Part shown: positions 17,586 to 28,296 of the stretch, piece by piece
How positions within the stretch are numbered: the first letter of the stretch is position 1
Layout of the letters: each line of letters begins with the position of its first letter
Origin: BOG-932 sp965276835
GTDB taxonomy: Bacteria > Pseudomonadota > Alphaproteobacteria > BOG-932 > Roseiterribacteraceae
DNA: 64,000 bases
NCBI GenBank assembly: GCA_965276835.1
Contig: OZ255631.1
Coordinates: forward strand, 2,604,001 to 2,668,000
Direction of reading: 5' to 3'
The notes under the pieces: generated by a model
What the model was told of the DNA's origin: nothing
Seen by the model: only the letters and a program-made list of their open reading frames with translations
Databases searched by the model: none
Position numbers and translations under genes: made by a program

Positions 17586-17748
17586 TGTCATTCTCCCTGA
17601 AGCTTGAGAACCCGGTCGGGCTTTCGGTGGCGCCTCCGCGATGAGCCGGTGCGGCACTATAGACCGAAAAAGAGCACGCGGATGCTTCCTTCGGACCGGA
17701 GAACCGGTTGCCGAAGATCGCCGGGCGGGCCATCTTCGTCTGTAGAAA

Positions 17749-18924
17749 ATGCCCGACACCGAACCGACAAGCGTCACGCTGCGCATCGAAACCGATATCA
17801 CCGCGATTCCGTCCGCCGATTGGGACGCGTGCGCCGGGACGGACAACCCGTTCGTCAGCCACGCCTTTCTGTCGGCATTGGAGGACAGCGGGTCGGCGAC
17901 GGCCGAAACCGGCTGGCTGCCGCAGCATATGGTGATGGAAGACGACGCCAAGCGAATCCTGGGCGTCGTACCGGCCTATGTGAAGTCGCACTCTTACGGC
18001 GAATATGTCTTCGACCATGGATGGGCCCAGGCGATCGAACGCGTCGGCGGACGGTATTATCCCAAGCTGCAGGTATCGGTTCCCTTCACCCCTGCCACCG
18101 GCCCGCGCCTGCTGGTCGCACCCGGGGAAAACGAGGCCGCGCTGCGCGGTGCGCTGATCGAAGGGCTGACCACGATCGCGGACAATCGCAATCTGTCCTC
18201 CGTCCACGCGACCTTCCTGCAGGCGGAGGACCGCGCGGCGTTCGAGGATGCCGGATGGCTGATTCGCACCGGCTGCCAGTATCACTGGAAAAACGACGGT
18301 TACGGCAGCTTCGACGACTTCCTGGGCGCCTTGTCGTCACGCAAGCGCAAGGACATCCGCAAGGAACGCCGCCAGGTCGCCGACGCCGGAATCGAGATGG
18401 TGACGTTGACCGGCGGCGACTTGAAACCCGAACATTGGGACGTGTTCTATCGCTTTTACATCGACACGTCGGACCGCAAATGGGGCACGCCATACCTGAC
18501 CCAAGACTTCTTCCAGCGTATCGGCGAAACCATGGCCGACAAGATCGTCCTGATCCTGGCGCGCCATAACGGCAAATGGGTGGCGGGGGCATTGAACCTG
18601 CTGGGATCGGACGCGCTCTATGGCCGGAACTGGGGCTGCGCCCGGGACTTCCCGTTTCTGCATTTCGAGACCTGCTATTACCAGGCCATCGACTTCGCCA
18701 TCGCCCACGGTCTGAACCGGGTCGAGGCCGGGGCGCAGGGCGAGCATAAGATCCAACGCGGATATCTGCCGGTCGCGATGGAAAGCGCGCACTGGATCCG
18801 CCACCCCGGACTGCGCAACGCCATCGACCAGTTCCTGGATCAGGAGCGCGCTGCGATGGAGCGGCACATGGAAATGCTGGCCGAGCATTCGCCGTTCCGC
18901 CAGGGCAATAGGACCGACCAGTGA
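17749..18924 (+). CDS. FemAB-like/GNAT-fold protein of the COG3146 family (DUF482)
   Basis: The 391-residue product matches the DUF482 family, often labelled peptidoglycan-biosynthesis-like because of a FemAB/GNAT fold. Signs are PFVSHAFLSALEDSGSA near the N-terminus, YGEYVFDHGWA, the SSRKRKDIRKERR basic segment, and RVEAGAQGEHKIQRGYLP with HWIRHP near the end. Its function is not established. It overlaps the LigB-like gene by four bases (GTGA). Confidence 0.88.
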   Translation: MPDTEPTSVTLRIETDITAIPSADWDACAGTDNPFVSHAFLSALEDSGSATAETGWLPQHMVMEDDAKRILGVVPAYVKSHSYGEYVFDHGWAQAIERVGGRYYPKLQVSVPFTPATGPRLLVAPGENEAALRGALIEGLTTIADNRNLSSVHATFLQAEDRAAFEDAGWLIRTGCQYHWKNDGYGSFDDFLGALSSRKRKDIRKERRQVADAGIEMVTLTGGDLKPEHWDVFYRFYIDTSDRKWGTPYLTQDFFQRIGETMADKIVLILARHNGKWVAGALNLLGSDALYGRNWGCARDFPFLHFETCYYQAIDFAIAHGLNRVEAGAQGEHKIQRGYLPVAMESAHWIRHPGLRNAIDQFLDQERAAMERHMEMLAEHSPFRQGNRTDQ

Positions 18925-19724
18925 GCGAGCGCACACCCACCTTCTTCATCCCCCATGGCGGCGGCCCGTGCTTCTTCATGGACTGGCAGCCGGCAGGTCT
19001 GTGGGACCGCATGGGCAACTGGCTGAGGACTATGAGCAAGGCCGTGCCGACCAAGCCTGATGCGATCCTGGTCATCTCCGCCCATTGGGAGGAGCCGGTC
19101 TTCACCGTGACCGGCGCCGCCCAGCCTTCGTTGATCTATGATTATTACGGCTTTCCGGAACACACCTATCGCCTGCGATATGACGCGCCGGGTGCGCCGG
19201 ACTTGGCGCGCGATGTCGTAGCGTTGCTGGCCGAGGCGGGCATCGCCGCGAAGGTCGATCCGGTGCGCGGACATGATCACGGCGTCTTCATCCCGTTCAA
19301 GCTGGTCTATCCCGATGCGGATATCCCGATCGTCGAAATGTCGCTGAAGGTCGGGCTTGATCCCGCCGAGCATATCGCCGCCGGCAAGGCCCTGGCTGCC
19401 TTACGCGACCGCAACGTGCTGATCGTCGGCAGCGGCATGAGCTATCACAATATGGACGCCTATCGCCTCGGCCTGCCGCCCACCGCATCCGGCATTTTCG
19501 ATGCCTGGCTGAGCAATGCCGTGACCGATCCCGATCCGGTGCAGCGTGACCAGAAGTTGGCACAGTGGATGTCGGCCCCGGCGGCGCGCGACGCCCATCC
19601 GCGCGAGGAGCATCTGATCCCCCTGATGGTCGCGGCCGGCGCGGCGGGCAGCGATATCGGCAAACGCACCTATTCGGACAACATGATGGGATCGACACTT
19701 TCGGGTTATCAATTCGGAGGATAA
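18921..19724 (+). CDS. Class III extradiol dioxygenase-like protein (LigB/DODA type)
   Basis: This 267-residue protein matches the 4,5-DOPA-dioxygenase/YgiD branch of the LigB superfamily. Metal-ligand candidates are the histidines in PHGGGPCFF, ISAHWEE and GHDHGVFIPF, plus a conserved GSGMSYHNM block. Such proteins open catecholic rings with Fe or Zn, but the substrate here is unknown. The start is GTG, overlapping the previous stop. The AIM24 gene follows after three bases. Confidence 0.9.
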   Translation: MSERTPTFFIPHGGGPCFFMDWQPAGLWDRMGNWLRTMSKAVPTKPDAILVISAHWEEPVFTVTGAAQPSLIYDYYGFPEHTYRLRYDAPGAPDLARDVVALLAEAGIAAKVDPVRGHDHGVFIPFKLVYPDADIPIVEMSLKVGLDPAEHIAAGKALAALRDRNVLIVGSGMSYHNMDAYRLGLPPTASGIFDAWLSNAVTDPDPVQRDQKLAQWMSAPAARDAHPREEHLIPLMVAAGAAGSDIGKRTYSDNMMGSTLSGYQFGG

Positions 19725-19727
19725 GCG

Positions 19728-20492
19728 ATGAAGCACACGATTTCCGGCACGACGATGCCCGTTCTTCAGATGCAGCTTGAGCCGGGCGAGAAGATCATCG
19801 CCGAACCCGGCGAGTTCTCCTGGATGACCGAGAACATCCAGCTTCACACCACCACCCAGACAGCGGGCGCGCGCGGACTGTTCAGCGTGCTGGGCCGCGC
19901 GATGTCGGGCGGCGGCCTGTTCATGACCGAATATATGGCGGCAGGCAGCGCGGGCATGGTGGCCTTCGCCGCCAAGGTGCCGGGGACAATCCATGAGGTG
20001 AAGGTCGAGCCCGGCCACAGCTATATGATCCACAAGCACGGGTTTCTTTGCGCCACCGAGGGCGTGCAGCTGTCGATCGGGTTTCAGCGCGGATTGGGCG
20101 CCGGCATGTTCGGCGGCAACGGCTTTATCTTGCAAAGGCTGACCGGCCCCTGCACCGCCTTCGTCGAGCTGGGTGGCGAGTGCGTGGAATACGACCTGCC
20201 GGCCGGGCAGTCGCTGATGGTGCATCCCGGCCATATCGGCATGTTCCACGACACCGTGAATTTCGACGTCACCTTCATGCGCGGCATCCGCAACGTATTC
20301 TTCGGCGGCGACGGGCTGTTCATCGGCCGCCTAACCGGCCCGGGCAAAATCTGGCTGCAGAGCATGACCGTGCCGGGCCTGGCCCACGCGGTCGCGCCCT
20401 ATATCGGCGCCGACGAAACCTCGTCCGCCGCCACCGGCGGTGTCGCGGGGGCTGTGGCGTCGAGTTTCCTGAAGGATATCTTCGGGCGTTAG
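19728..20492 (+). CDS. AIM24/TIGR00266-family protein
   Basis: The 254-residue protein is a beta-rich AIM24 homologue. It has the family patterns LEPGEKIIAEPGEFSWM, GLFSVLGRAMSGGGLFMTEY, the glycine-rich NVFFGGDGLFIGRLTGPGKIWLQS segment and a C-terminal glycine/alanine tail. AIM24 is a mitochondrial inner-membrane organiser in yeast, and the bacterial role is unclear. A GGAGGATAAGCG ribosome region precedes the ATG. It is the third gene of a tightly packed run with the FemAB-like and LigB-like genes. Confidence 0.92.
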   Translation: MKHTISGTTMPVLQMQLEPGEKIIAEPGEFSWMTENIQLHTTTQTAGARGLFSVLGRAMSGGGLFMTEYMAAGSAGMVAFAAKVPGTIHEVKVEPGHSYMIHKHGFLCATEGVQLSIGFQRGLGAGMFGGNGFILQRLTGPCTAFVELGGECVEYDLPAGQSLMVHPGHIGMFHDTVNFDVTFMRGIRNVFFGGDGLFIGRLTGPGKIWLQSMTVPGLAHAVAPYIGADETSSAATGGVAGAVASSFLKDIFGR

Positions 20493-21178
20493 GCCGCGAC
20501 AGCGCTCAGGACCTCAGCCAGCCGCGCCGGGTGTGACAAGAACGGGGAATGTCCACCGGGCAGCGCCACCGGCGTGATGCCGAAACGCGCCTCCGACATC
20601 TTGCGATGTCGTTCCGGATCGATGATCCGATCCTCCAGCGTGTAGATCACCTGAGCGACACTATCGGCATAGGGCGCCACCGGGCCGACCTTGGAAAACG
20701 CCTCGTGCCATTGCGGCCGCAATGTCGATACGGCCATGTCGGCGATGGCCGGCTTCACATCCTGGTAGAATGCGGCGATCGCATTTTCTCGCGACATGCC
20801 CACCCGGCCCTGTTCGTCCGCAATCAACCAGCCGAAGAAATCACCTGTCGTCGCGGCCATACCTTCCAGCCGCTCCTCCTCTGTCGTGTGGGCGAAACCG
20901 GCGCACAGGAAAATCAGGCGTGCTTTGGGTCGCCTGGCCAGCATGCGCGGGATAACCATGCCGCCCATCGAGTGGCCGACCAGGAAGGCATCGTCCGCGA
21001 CCTTGCCCTCGATGGCGTCCAGCGCGGCCTCAGCATAGCCGTCCATGTAAACGCCTGCCTGGTCGATCGGCAGGTCCATGGCCAAGGTGCGATGGCCGCG
21101 CTTTTCCAGTTCAGGCCGCAGCAAATCCCAGCAGGAGGCGCCATGCAGCCCGCCATGCACCAAAACGAAATCCGCCAT
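20489..21178 (-). CDS. Alpha/beta-hydrolase
   Basis: This 229-residue protein has an alpha/beta-hydrolase fold: VLVHGGLHGASCWDLLRPEL at the N-terminus (oxyanion region), the nucleophile elbow GHSMGG, an acidic residue in YTLEDRIIDPERH, and a histidine in LPGGHSPFLSHPARLAEVL. The pattern resembles small esterases of the salicylic-acid-binding-protein-2/MES type. The substrate is unknown. It converges with the AIM24 gene, overlapping by four bases. Confidence 0.9.
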   Translation of the reverse strand: MADFVLVHGGLHGASCWDLLRPELEKRGHRTLAMDLPIDQAGVYMDGYAEAALDAIEGKVADDAFLVGHSMGGMVIPRMLARRPKARLIFLCAGFAHTTEEERLEGMAATTGDFFGWLIADEQGRVGMSRENAIAAFYQDVKPAIADMAVSTLRPQWHEAFSKVGPVAPYADSVAQVIYTLEDRIIDPERHRKMSEARFGITPVALPGGHSPFLSHPARLAEVLSAVAA

Positions 21179-21221
21179 CTTCCCGCCCCTTTGTTTAGGC
21201 GGGTAGTCTATGAAGGATTTC

Positions 21222-21453
21222 GTAGGATGGGTAGAGCGCAGCGAAACCCATCGAGTTCAAGAATTTAACCGCCAAGACGCCAAGGCCGCCAAGAGGGTCC
21301 GGGCTTTAATCTGTGTCATCTGTGGCTAATTAAATCCAGCCACAGATGAGACAGATTCACACAGATATTTTGGTTTCCTTGGCGCCTTAGCGTCTTGGCG
21401 ATCTTGGCGTTAAAGTTTGATCGGTGGGTTTCGCTTCGCTCTACCCATCCTAC
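21222..21453. repeat. Nested three-layer inverted-repeat element
   Basis: Three inverted repeats lie one inside another. The outer arms are 33 bases (21222-21254 and 21421-21453) and differ at two positions; the left begins GTAGGATGGGTAGAGCG. The middle arms, rich in CCGCCAAG/CTTGGCG units, are at about 21264-21294 and 21378-21415 and are imperfect. The innermost stem CATCTGTGGCT/AGCCACAGATG (21317-21327, 21338-21348) is perfect with a 10-base loop. No protein is encoded. Together with the terminator it fills the 312-base gap between the hydrolase and clpA. Confidence 0.9.
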
Positions 21454-21484
21454 AAAAAACCCCCGCCGGTTGGGCGGGGGTTTT
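21454..21484 (-). terminator. Rho-independent terminator of clpA (possibly bidirectional)
   Basis: A 12-base stem (AAAACCCCCGCC at 21456-21467 and GGCGGGGGTTTT at 21473-21484) with a 5-base loop lies just after the clpA stop at 21491. Read on the minus strand it ends in a run of six T. On the plus strand it also ends in T, so it could act in both directions. Confidence 0.9.
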
Positions 21485-21490
21485 AATGTT

Positions 21491-23794
<2,304 letters not shown>

Positions 23795-23801
23795 GGGTGC
23801 C

Positions 23802-24128
23802 TCAGTCTTTCTCCAGGGTGCATTGAAGAGGATGTTGGTGTTGGCGCGCAAAGTCCATCACCTGCGTGACCTTGGTCTCGGCCACTTCATAAGTGAAAAC
23901 GCCGCAGAGCCCGACACCTCTGCGGTGGATGTGCAGCATGATCTGGGTCGATTCCTCGCGATTCTTGCGAAAGAAACGCTCCAGCACATGCACGACGAAC
24001 TCCATTGGGGTGTAGTCGTCGTTCAGCATCAAAACCTTATACATTGACGGTTTTTTGGTCTCGACGCGGGTCTTGGTGACCGCGCCGATGACCGGACCGT
24101 CGTCGTCGTGCCTGTTAGTGTCCGCCAT
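23802..24128 (-). CDS. clpS: ATP-dependent Clp protease adaptor ClpS
   Basis: ClpS binds N-degron substrates (N-terminal Leu, Phe, Trp, Tyr) and hands them to ClpAP. The 108-residue protein has the disordered N-terminal arm and the ClpS core with YKVLMLNDDYTPMEFVV (NDD binding-pocket segment), MLHIHRRGVGLCGVFTYEVAETK, and a C-terminal PLQCTLEKD. The aat transferase that makes such degrons is at 12269-12985. Confidence 0.97.
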   Translation of the reverse strand: MADTNRHDDDGPVIGAVTKTRVETKKPSMYKVLMLNDDYTPMEFVVHVLERFFRKNREESTQIMLHIHRRGVGLCGVFTYEVAETKVTQVMDFARQHQHPLQCTLEKD

Positions 24129-24261
24129 CGTTCCGGAATGCTCCAGCCATCATTGGCCGGTCTGTTGGGGTGGTTACGTTCATCTAATATGGCCCTTCCC
24201 TGCACAGGTTCAAAGGCCGGAAAAGCCGATTCCGTTCCGGACAAAAAACTGCCGGTTCCGC

Positions 24262-24301
24262 GCAAAAAAATACGGCCGCCAACATGCCGTCGGCGGCCGT
24301 A
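24262..24301 (-). terminator. Rho-independent terminator of the PagL-OmpA gene
   Basis: A perfect 10-base stem, TACGGCCGCC (24271-24280) and GGCGGCCGTA (24292-24301), is followed on the minus strand by seven T residues (complement of 24264-24270). It lies 36 bases after the stop codon of the gene at 24338. Confidence 0.92.
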
Positions 24302-24337
24302 CCGAAGATTTCCCTGAAGAGTTCCGGAGCAATAACT

Positions 24338-25231
24338 TTATTCGAAAACGATTTGTACACGGCGGTTTTGCGGCTCCTTCACGCCGTCGGCGGTCGGGAC
24401 CAGCAGATCCCGCTTGCCCTTGGCGAAGATGGCGATTTCCCCGGCGGGGACGCCGTCATGGACCAGTTCGTTCTGCACCGACACGGCGCGGCGCATCGAC
24501 AGGCGCATATTATAGGAGTCGGATCCGACCGTATCGGTGTGGCCGGTGACGGTCAGCTTGGTCGGGGCTGACTTCGCAGCGTTGTCGGCGGCGGTCTTGA
24601 TGATCGCCTGTGCGTCCGATGTCAGGTCTGACCTGTTGAAGTTGAAGAACACGAGATAGTTCAGCGGTGCGGCCTGCGCGGGCGTTGCCGGCGGCGGTGC
24701 CGGCGGTGGGGCAACTTCGGCCACCGGCTCCGGCTTACCGAACAGCGGGATCGACAGGGTGATCGCCGCGATTTCCACGCCAGGATTCTTCTTGTCCAGG
24801 CCGGCGTTGGAAATATGGTGGATGTCCGCGCCCAGACGCCAGGCATTGTCGAACTGGTAGGCGACGCCGACGCCGGTGCGGAATTCGGCGGTCGAGCCGA
24901 AGGACAGGACCTTGTCGTCGCCATGGCTGTAATAGCCGGCGGAGGCGTCCGCTACGATGAAGAAGTTATCGGTCACCGGCAGGTCGAAGGTGAAGCCGCC
25001 ATAGCCCATCAGGGCACCCTTGGTCGTCACCATGCCGCCGGCCATGACGCCGAAATCCCACAGGCGCCAGCCCGGCCGCAACTGGAGATCGAAGGATGCT
25101 GAATTGGCTTTATGGAAGACGTCGAACATGCCGACTTCAAGCTGGGAGCGCCATAGATCGTCCTCAGCCCGCGCCGTCGACGCCATTGAAACGAGCGCCA
25201 CGCTGGCGGCGACTAAAAGGCCACGAATCAT
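24338..25231 (-). CDS. PagL-like lipid A deacylase domain fused to an OmpA domain
   Basis: The 297-residue protein has a signal peptide (about 1-22, ending ARA), an N-terminal beta-barrel-like region of about 140 residues, a Pro/Ala linker (170-190) and an OmpA-type peptidoglycan-binding domain. The barrel region carries H139-I-S141-N-A-G and E153. This repeats the His/Ser/Glu spacing known for the active site of PagL (lipid A 3-O-deacylase). The OmpA domain has LTVTGHTDTVGSDSYNMRLSMRRA and EPQNRRVQIVFE. I chose the ATG at 25231 with GGGAG upstream. Enzyme activity is inferred only. Confidence 0.85.
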   Translation of the reverse strand: MIRGLLVAASVALVSMASTARAEDDLWRSQLEVGMFDVFHKANSASFDLQLRPGWRLWDFGVMAGGMVTTKGALMGYGGFTFDLPVTDNFFIVADASAGYYSHGDDKVLSFGSTAEFRTGVGVAYQFDNAWRLGADIHHISNAGLDKKNPGVEIAAITLSIPLFGKPEPVAEVAPPPAPPPATPAQAAPLNYLVFFNFNRSDLTSDAQAIIKTAADNAAKSAPTKLTVTGHTDTVGSDSYNMRLSMRRAVSVQNELVHDGVPAGEIAIFAKGKRDLLVPTADGVKEPQNRRVQIVFE

Positions 25232-25323
25232 CGACCACTCCCTTACCCGACTTATTCTGTTGGTAATCACTAGCAAGGAAAGACAATTTTCGCCAGAGCA
25301 CGATAGGGTTGGCGCCGGACAGC

Positions 25324-25352
25324 AAAACGCCCGGCCTATCTAAGCCGGGCGT
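25324..25352 (-). terminator. Hairpin terminator after the phasin gene
   Basis: ACGCCCGGC (25327-25335) and GCCGGGCGT (25344-25352) form a perfect 9-base stem 24 bases after the phasin stop. The minus-strand T run is short (TTTT), so termination may be incomplete. Confidence 0.7.
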
Positions 25353-25375
25353 CGCATGGACGGGGGGTAGACGCC

Positions 25376-25837
25376 TTAGAACGCGGCGAAGCTCGGCTTG
25401 GATATCTGCTCCATCGTCGCGGTTACGCGGGCGCTGATCGGCTCGATCGCCTCGTTGGCGATCTTGATCGCCAGTTCGGAGATGTGGGTCGCCTCGGAAA
25501 CGGCGCTATCGAAGGCGGTCTTGCTGAAACTGTTCTGCAAGTCGGTCAGCTCGGCCAGGGTCTTCGCGCCGATCATCGCCTTGGCGGCCGACATGCCGGT
25601 TTCGACCTGCGCCTGCGTCATGCCGACGAAACTGCGGGTCAATTCCTCAAAGCCGTGAAAGAAGATCGAACCGGCCTGCACGAAAGCGTCGAGATTGGAC
25701 TTGCCGAAAGCGGCAACTTCGTCGGCCGCCCTGAACTGGCTCTCCGCCGCCTTGGCGAATTGATCCTTCGCCGTGTCGACGGCAGCCGCGGTCGCAGCGT
25801 GAACTTTTTCCGTAGTTTTGGATTTCACAGTGGTCAT
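25376..25837 (-). CDS. Phasin family protein
   Basis: Phasins coat polyhydroxyalkanoate granules. The 153-residue protein is helical and Ala-rich, with the phasin core FVQAGSIFFHGFEELTRSFVGMTQAQVETGMSAAKAMIGAKTLAELTDLQNSF split over about residues 52-105. I chose the ATG at 25837 because AAAGGAGAG is 6-7 bases upstream. It has its own promoter and a palindrome resembling a PhaR site. No PHA synthase gene is in this window, so the link to PHA storage comes from the family. Confidence 0.9.
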   Translation of the reverse strand: MTTVKSKTTEKVHAATAAAVDTAKDQFAKAAESQFRAADEVAAFGKSNLDAFVQAGSIFFHGFEELTRSFVGMTQAQVETGMSAAKAMIGAKTLAELTDLQNSFSKTAFDSAVSEATHISELAIKIANEAIEPISARVTATMEQISKPSFAAF

Positions 25838-25888
25838 TACGCTCTCCTTTGGAAGGTTGATGCGATGGCCGAACACTCCAAAACTGGA

Positions 25889-25938
25889 TTATGTTGCAGC
25901 GCAGCATAATTTATGGGGTTTGGAGTTTGCGTTGTCAA
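25889..25938 (-). promoter_or_regulatory. Phasin promoter with PhaR-like operator
   Basis: On the minus strand, TTGACA (complement of 25933-25938) and CATAAA (complement of 25910-25915) are spaced by 17 bases, a good sigma-70-type promoter. Directly after the -10 lies the imperfect palindrome TTATGTTGC-AGC-GCAGCATAA (25889-25909; one mismatch between arms). PhaR of other Alphaproteobacteria binds TGC/GCA-rich palindromes at phasin promoters, so a PhaR operator is the likely reading. Confidence 0.65.
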
Positions 25939-26048
25939 GACGACGCGCATCGCGTTCAATTCGTGTAACTTTTCGCTGGACACGCGAATCGCCGACTCGT
26001 AACGATGATTCGCTGCATTTTTTTGACGGGGGTTCGCACAGGGTGCGC

Positions 26049-27587
26049 ATGAGAATCGGGATCATCCATCCCGCGCCACGCAACGCGCGGCCACGGACAA
26101 AACGCTTCAGCGTATTGCTCTTGTGCGCTTTTTTTACTGCGAGCCTGCTGTCCGCCCGCCCCGCGCTGGCGATCGACGCGGCAATCGTGGTCGATGCCAA
26201 CAGCGACACGGTCGTCAGCCAGATGAATGCCGACCGGCTTTTGCATCCAGCGTCGATGAGCAAGCTGATGACGCTGTATCTGACATTCGAGGCGCTGGAA
26301 TCCGGCAAGCTTTCGCTGCAGCGCAACCTGCCGGTGTCGGCACATGCGGAATCCATGTCGCCGACGAAACTCAATCTCGTTGCCGGCCAGTCGATTCGCG
26401 TCGAGGACGCGATCCTGTCGCTGGTCACGCTGTCGGCGAACGATTCCGCCGTCGTTCTGGCCGAAGGGTTGGGCGGTTCGGAGGACCGGTTCGGACAGCT
26501 GATGACCCGAAAGGCGCATCAGCTGGGCATGGTCAACACCAATTTCCGCAACTCCAACGGCCTGCCCGACCCGGCGCAGATTTCGACCGCGCGCGACATG
26601 GCGATCCTGTGCCGGGCGCTGATCCGGCATTTCCCGCAATATTACCATTATTTCTCAGTGCGCGAGTTCACCTATAACGGCATCCCGCACGCCAACCACA
26701 ACCACCTGATGAGCCGATATCCCGGCATGGACGGGCTGAAGACCGGCCTCACCAACGCTTCGGGCTTCAACCTCGCCGCCTCCGCGGTGCACGGCGGACG
26801 CCGGCTGATCGGCGTTGTGTTCGGCGGCACCAGCGCGTTACAGCGCGACGACTATATGGCCAACCTGCTGGACGAAGGGTTCCAAAAAGGCGGCGGTGTC
26901 GCCATGACCACGGCGCTGCCGCCGCCGGTACCGGGCCACAAGCCGAGCGAACTGGTCGCCGACGGCAGCGGGCCGGCGCAAGCCGCAACGCCCAGCGTGG
27001 CGGATCCCAAACCCATATCCCAGGTTGATCCGGCGGGCGCGGGCCCGGCCCCAACTTTGGCGCTCCAGACACAGGCGCCACCGACTTTGCCGGCCGCGGT
27101 CGCCGAATCCGCCGACGGCGTCGCAATGCCGCGGCAGACAAAATCTTCCGGCATCCGCGTCAATGCGCGGCGGCCGACCACGATCGGCGCGCTGGCCGCG
27201 ATCAACGGACAAGGCGACGCCGAGGGTCCGGATGAAGAGACGCCGCAGGCCCGGGCATCGCGGACGCACAAGGCCGCCCCACAAAAGCTGGCGATGGCGA
27301 GCCCCACCCGCCCCTCCGCCGCCAAGCACGGCGACAAAGCGGAGCCCGCGAGCTGGAGCATACAGGCCGGCGCCTATGCAACGCGGCAGGCCGCCGAACA
27401 GGCGATCAAGCAAGCGGTCAAGAAGGCTCCTGATCTGTTGAAGCACGCAAAGGCCGTCGTTTCGCCGCTGACCCAGAAACACAAGACACTCTATCGCGCC
27501 CGCTTGGCTGGCCTCGATGCCGGCGAGGCGAAGAAGGCGTGCAAAATGATCGCCCACTGCATGACGGTTGCTCCGGGCGCCTCGTAA
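26049..27587 (+). CDS. D-alanyl-D-alanine carboxypeptidase with C-terminal SPOR domain
   Basis: This low-molecular-weight penicillin-binding protein (peptidase family S11, DacA/DacC type) trims D-Ala from peptidoglycan pentapeptides. The 512 residues show a signal peptide ending ALA at about 41, the catalytic S69-M-S-K72, S-A-N in TLSANDSAVV and K-T-G in GLKTGLTNAS. A long Pro/Ala-rich linker leads to a C-terminal SPOR domain (SWSIQAGAYATRQAAEQA onward), which usually targets septal glycan. I chose the ATG at 26049; the upstream extension has no family character. Confidence 0.93.
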   Translation: MRIGIIHPAPRNARPRTKRFSVLLLCAFFTASLLSARPALAIDAAIVVDANSDTVVSQMNADRLLHPASMSKLMTLYLTFEALESGKLSLQRNLPVSAHAESMSPTKLNLVAGQSIRVEDAILSLVTLSANDSAVVLAEGLGGSEDRFGQLMTRKAHQLGMVNTNFRNSNGLPDPAQISTARDMAILCRALIRHFPQYYHYFSVREFTYNGIPHANHNHLMSRYPGMDGLKTGLTNASGFNLAASAVHGGRRLIGVVFGGTSALQRDDYMANLLDEGFQKGGGVAMTTALPPPVPGHKPSELVADGSGPAQAATPSVADPKPISQVDPAGAGPAPTLALQTQAPPTLPAAVAESADGVAMPRQTKSSGIRVNARRPTTIGALAAINGQGDAEGPDEETPQARASRTHKAAPQKLAMASPTRPSAAKHGDKAEPASWSIQAGAYATRQAAEQAIKQAVKKAPDLLKHAKAVVSPLTQKHKTLYRARLAGLDAGEAKKACKMIAHCMTVAPGAS

Positions 27588-27600
27588 CCTTGGAGGCCTC

Positions 27601-27873
27601 ATGCGCCACGTCACACATCTAATCATCCGCGGAAAGGTCCAGGGCGTCAGCTTCCGTGCCTGGGCGGTACGCGAGGCCGCCAATCGCAGCCTTGACGGCT
27701 GGATCCGCAATCGTGAGGACGGCGGCGTCGAGGCGGTGCTGGCAGGCGACCCCGATGCCGTGCGTTCCGCCGTCGCCGCCTGCCGAAGCGGCCCCAGCTT
27801 GGCGGTCGTCACCGACGTGATCGAACTGCCGGCGGCGGAAGAGCCCGGCCAAGGCTTCCATATCCGCGCCTGA
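27601..27873 (+). CDS. acyP: Acylphosphatase
   Basis: This 90-residue protein is a full-length acylphosphatase, which hydrolyses carboxyl-phosphate bonds in small molecules. The conserved signature is GKVQGVSFRAWA with the catalytic arginine R19, and the catalytic asparagine is N37 in GWIRNREDGGVEAV. A GGAGG ribosome site lies 4 bases upstream of the ATG. It follows the carboxypeptidase gene by 13 bases. Confidence 0.94.
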   Translation: MRHVTHLIIRGKVQGVSFRAWAVREAANRSLDGWIRNREDGGVEAVLAGDPDAVRSAVAACRSGPSLAVVTDVIELPAAEEPGQGFHIRA

Positions 27874-27998
27874 GCCCGACCGCAGGATCGCGCGGGCCGT
27901 CTCCGTACCAACATCGTCTCTATTTCGCCACGATTGTCGGTTTGACTGCGGGCAGGGACAAAGCAGCTCGCGACTCACGCAGGGCATTGGAGGTCGGT

Positions 27999-28283
27999 AT
28001 GTCGGTGCCGGGACGGATTGGAATTATCCTCATCATCGCGTTGGCGTTGGTTGACGCGTTCATCCTGATGAGCGGAGCCAAGCACGCCGCGACGGCGATC
28101 GAAACCCATGCACTAGTCGAAAAGACCGCGATGGATCCGTTGCCCCAGCCGACCAGCGACAACCTGTTCGCGTCTGCGCCGACCGTCGTTCACCCGGTGG
28201 CGCACGAACCGCTACTGTCTGCCGCGATCCGCGAGATCAACCTGCTGATCGCAAAGAAAGCAGAGAAGGCGGCACGCGTCTAA
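27999..28283 (+). CDS. Small single-pass membrane protein, unrecognised
   Basis: I do not recognise this 94-residue product. It has a short basic N-terminus (MSVPGR), one hydrophobic segment at about residues 7-26 (IGIILIIALALVDAFILMSG), and a soluble tail that ends in a helical, lysine-rich stretch (LLIAKKAEKAARV). The start is supported by TTGGAGG seven bases upstream of the ATG. It stands alone on the plus strand and converges with the serine hydrolase gene. Confidence 0.65.
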   Translation: MSVPGRIGIILIIALALVDAFILMSGAKHAATAIETHALVEKTAMDPLPQPTSDNLFASAPTVVHPVAHEPLLSAAIREINLLIAKKAEKAARV

Positions 28284-28296
28284 TCGTCGCCAGGAA

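Noticed and set aside
25838..26048. Upstream extension of the D,D-carboxypeptidase frame to 25818
   Set aside because: It would overlap the phasin promoter and start and add 77 residues without signal-peptide character.
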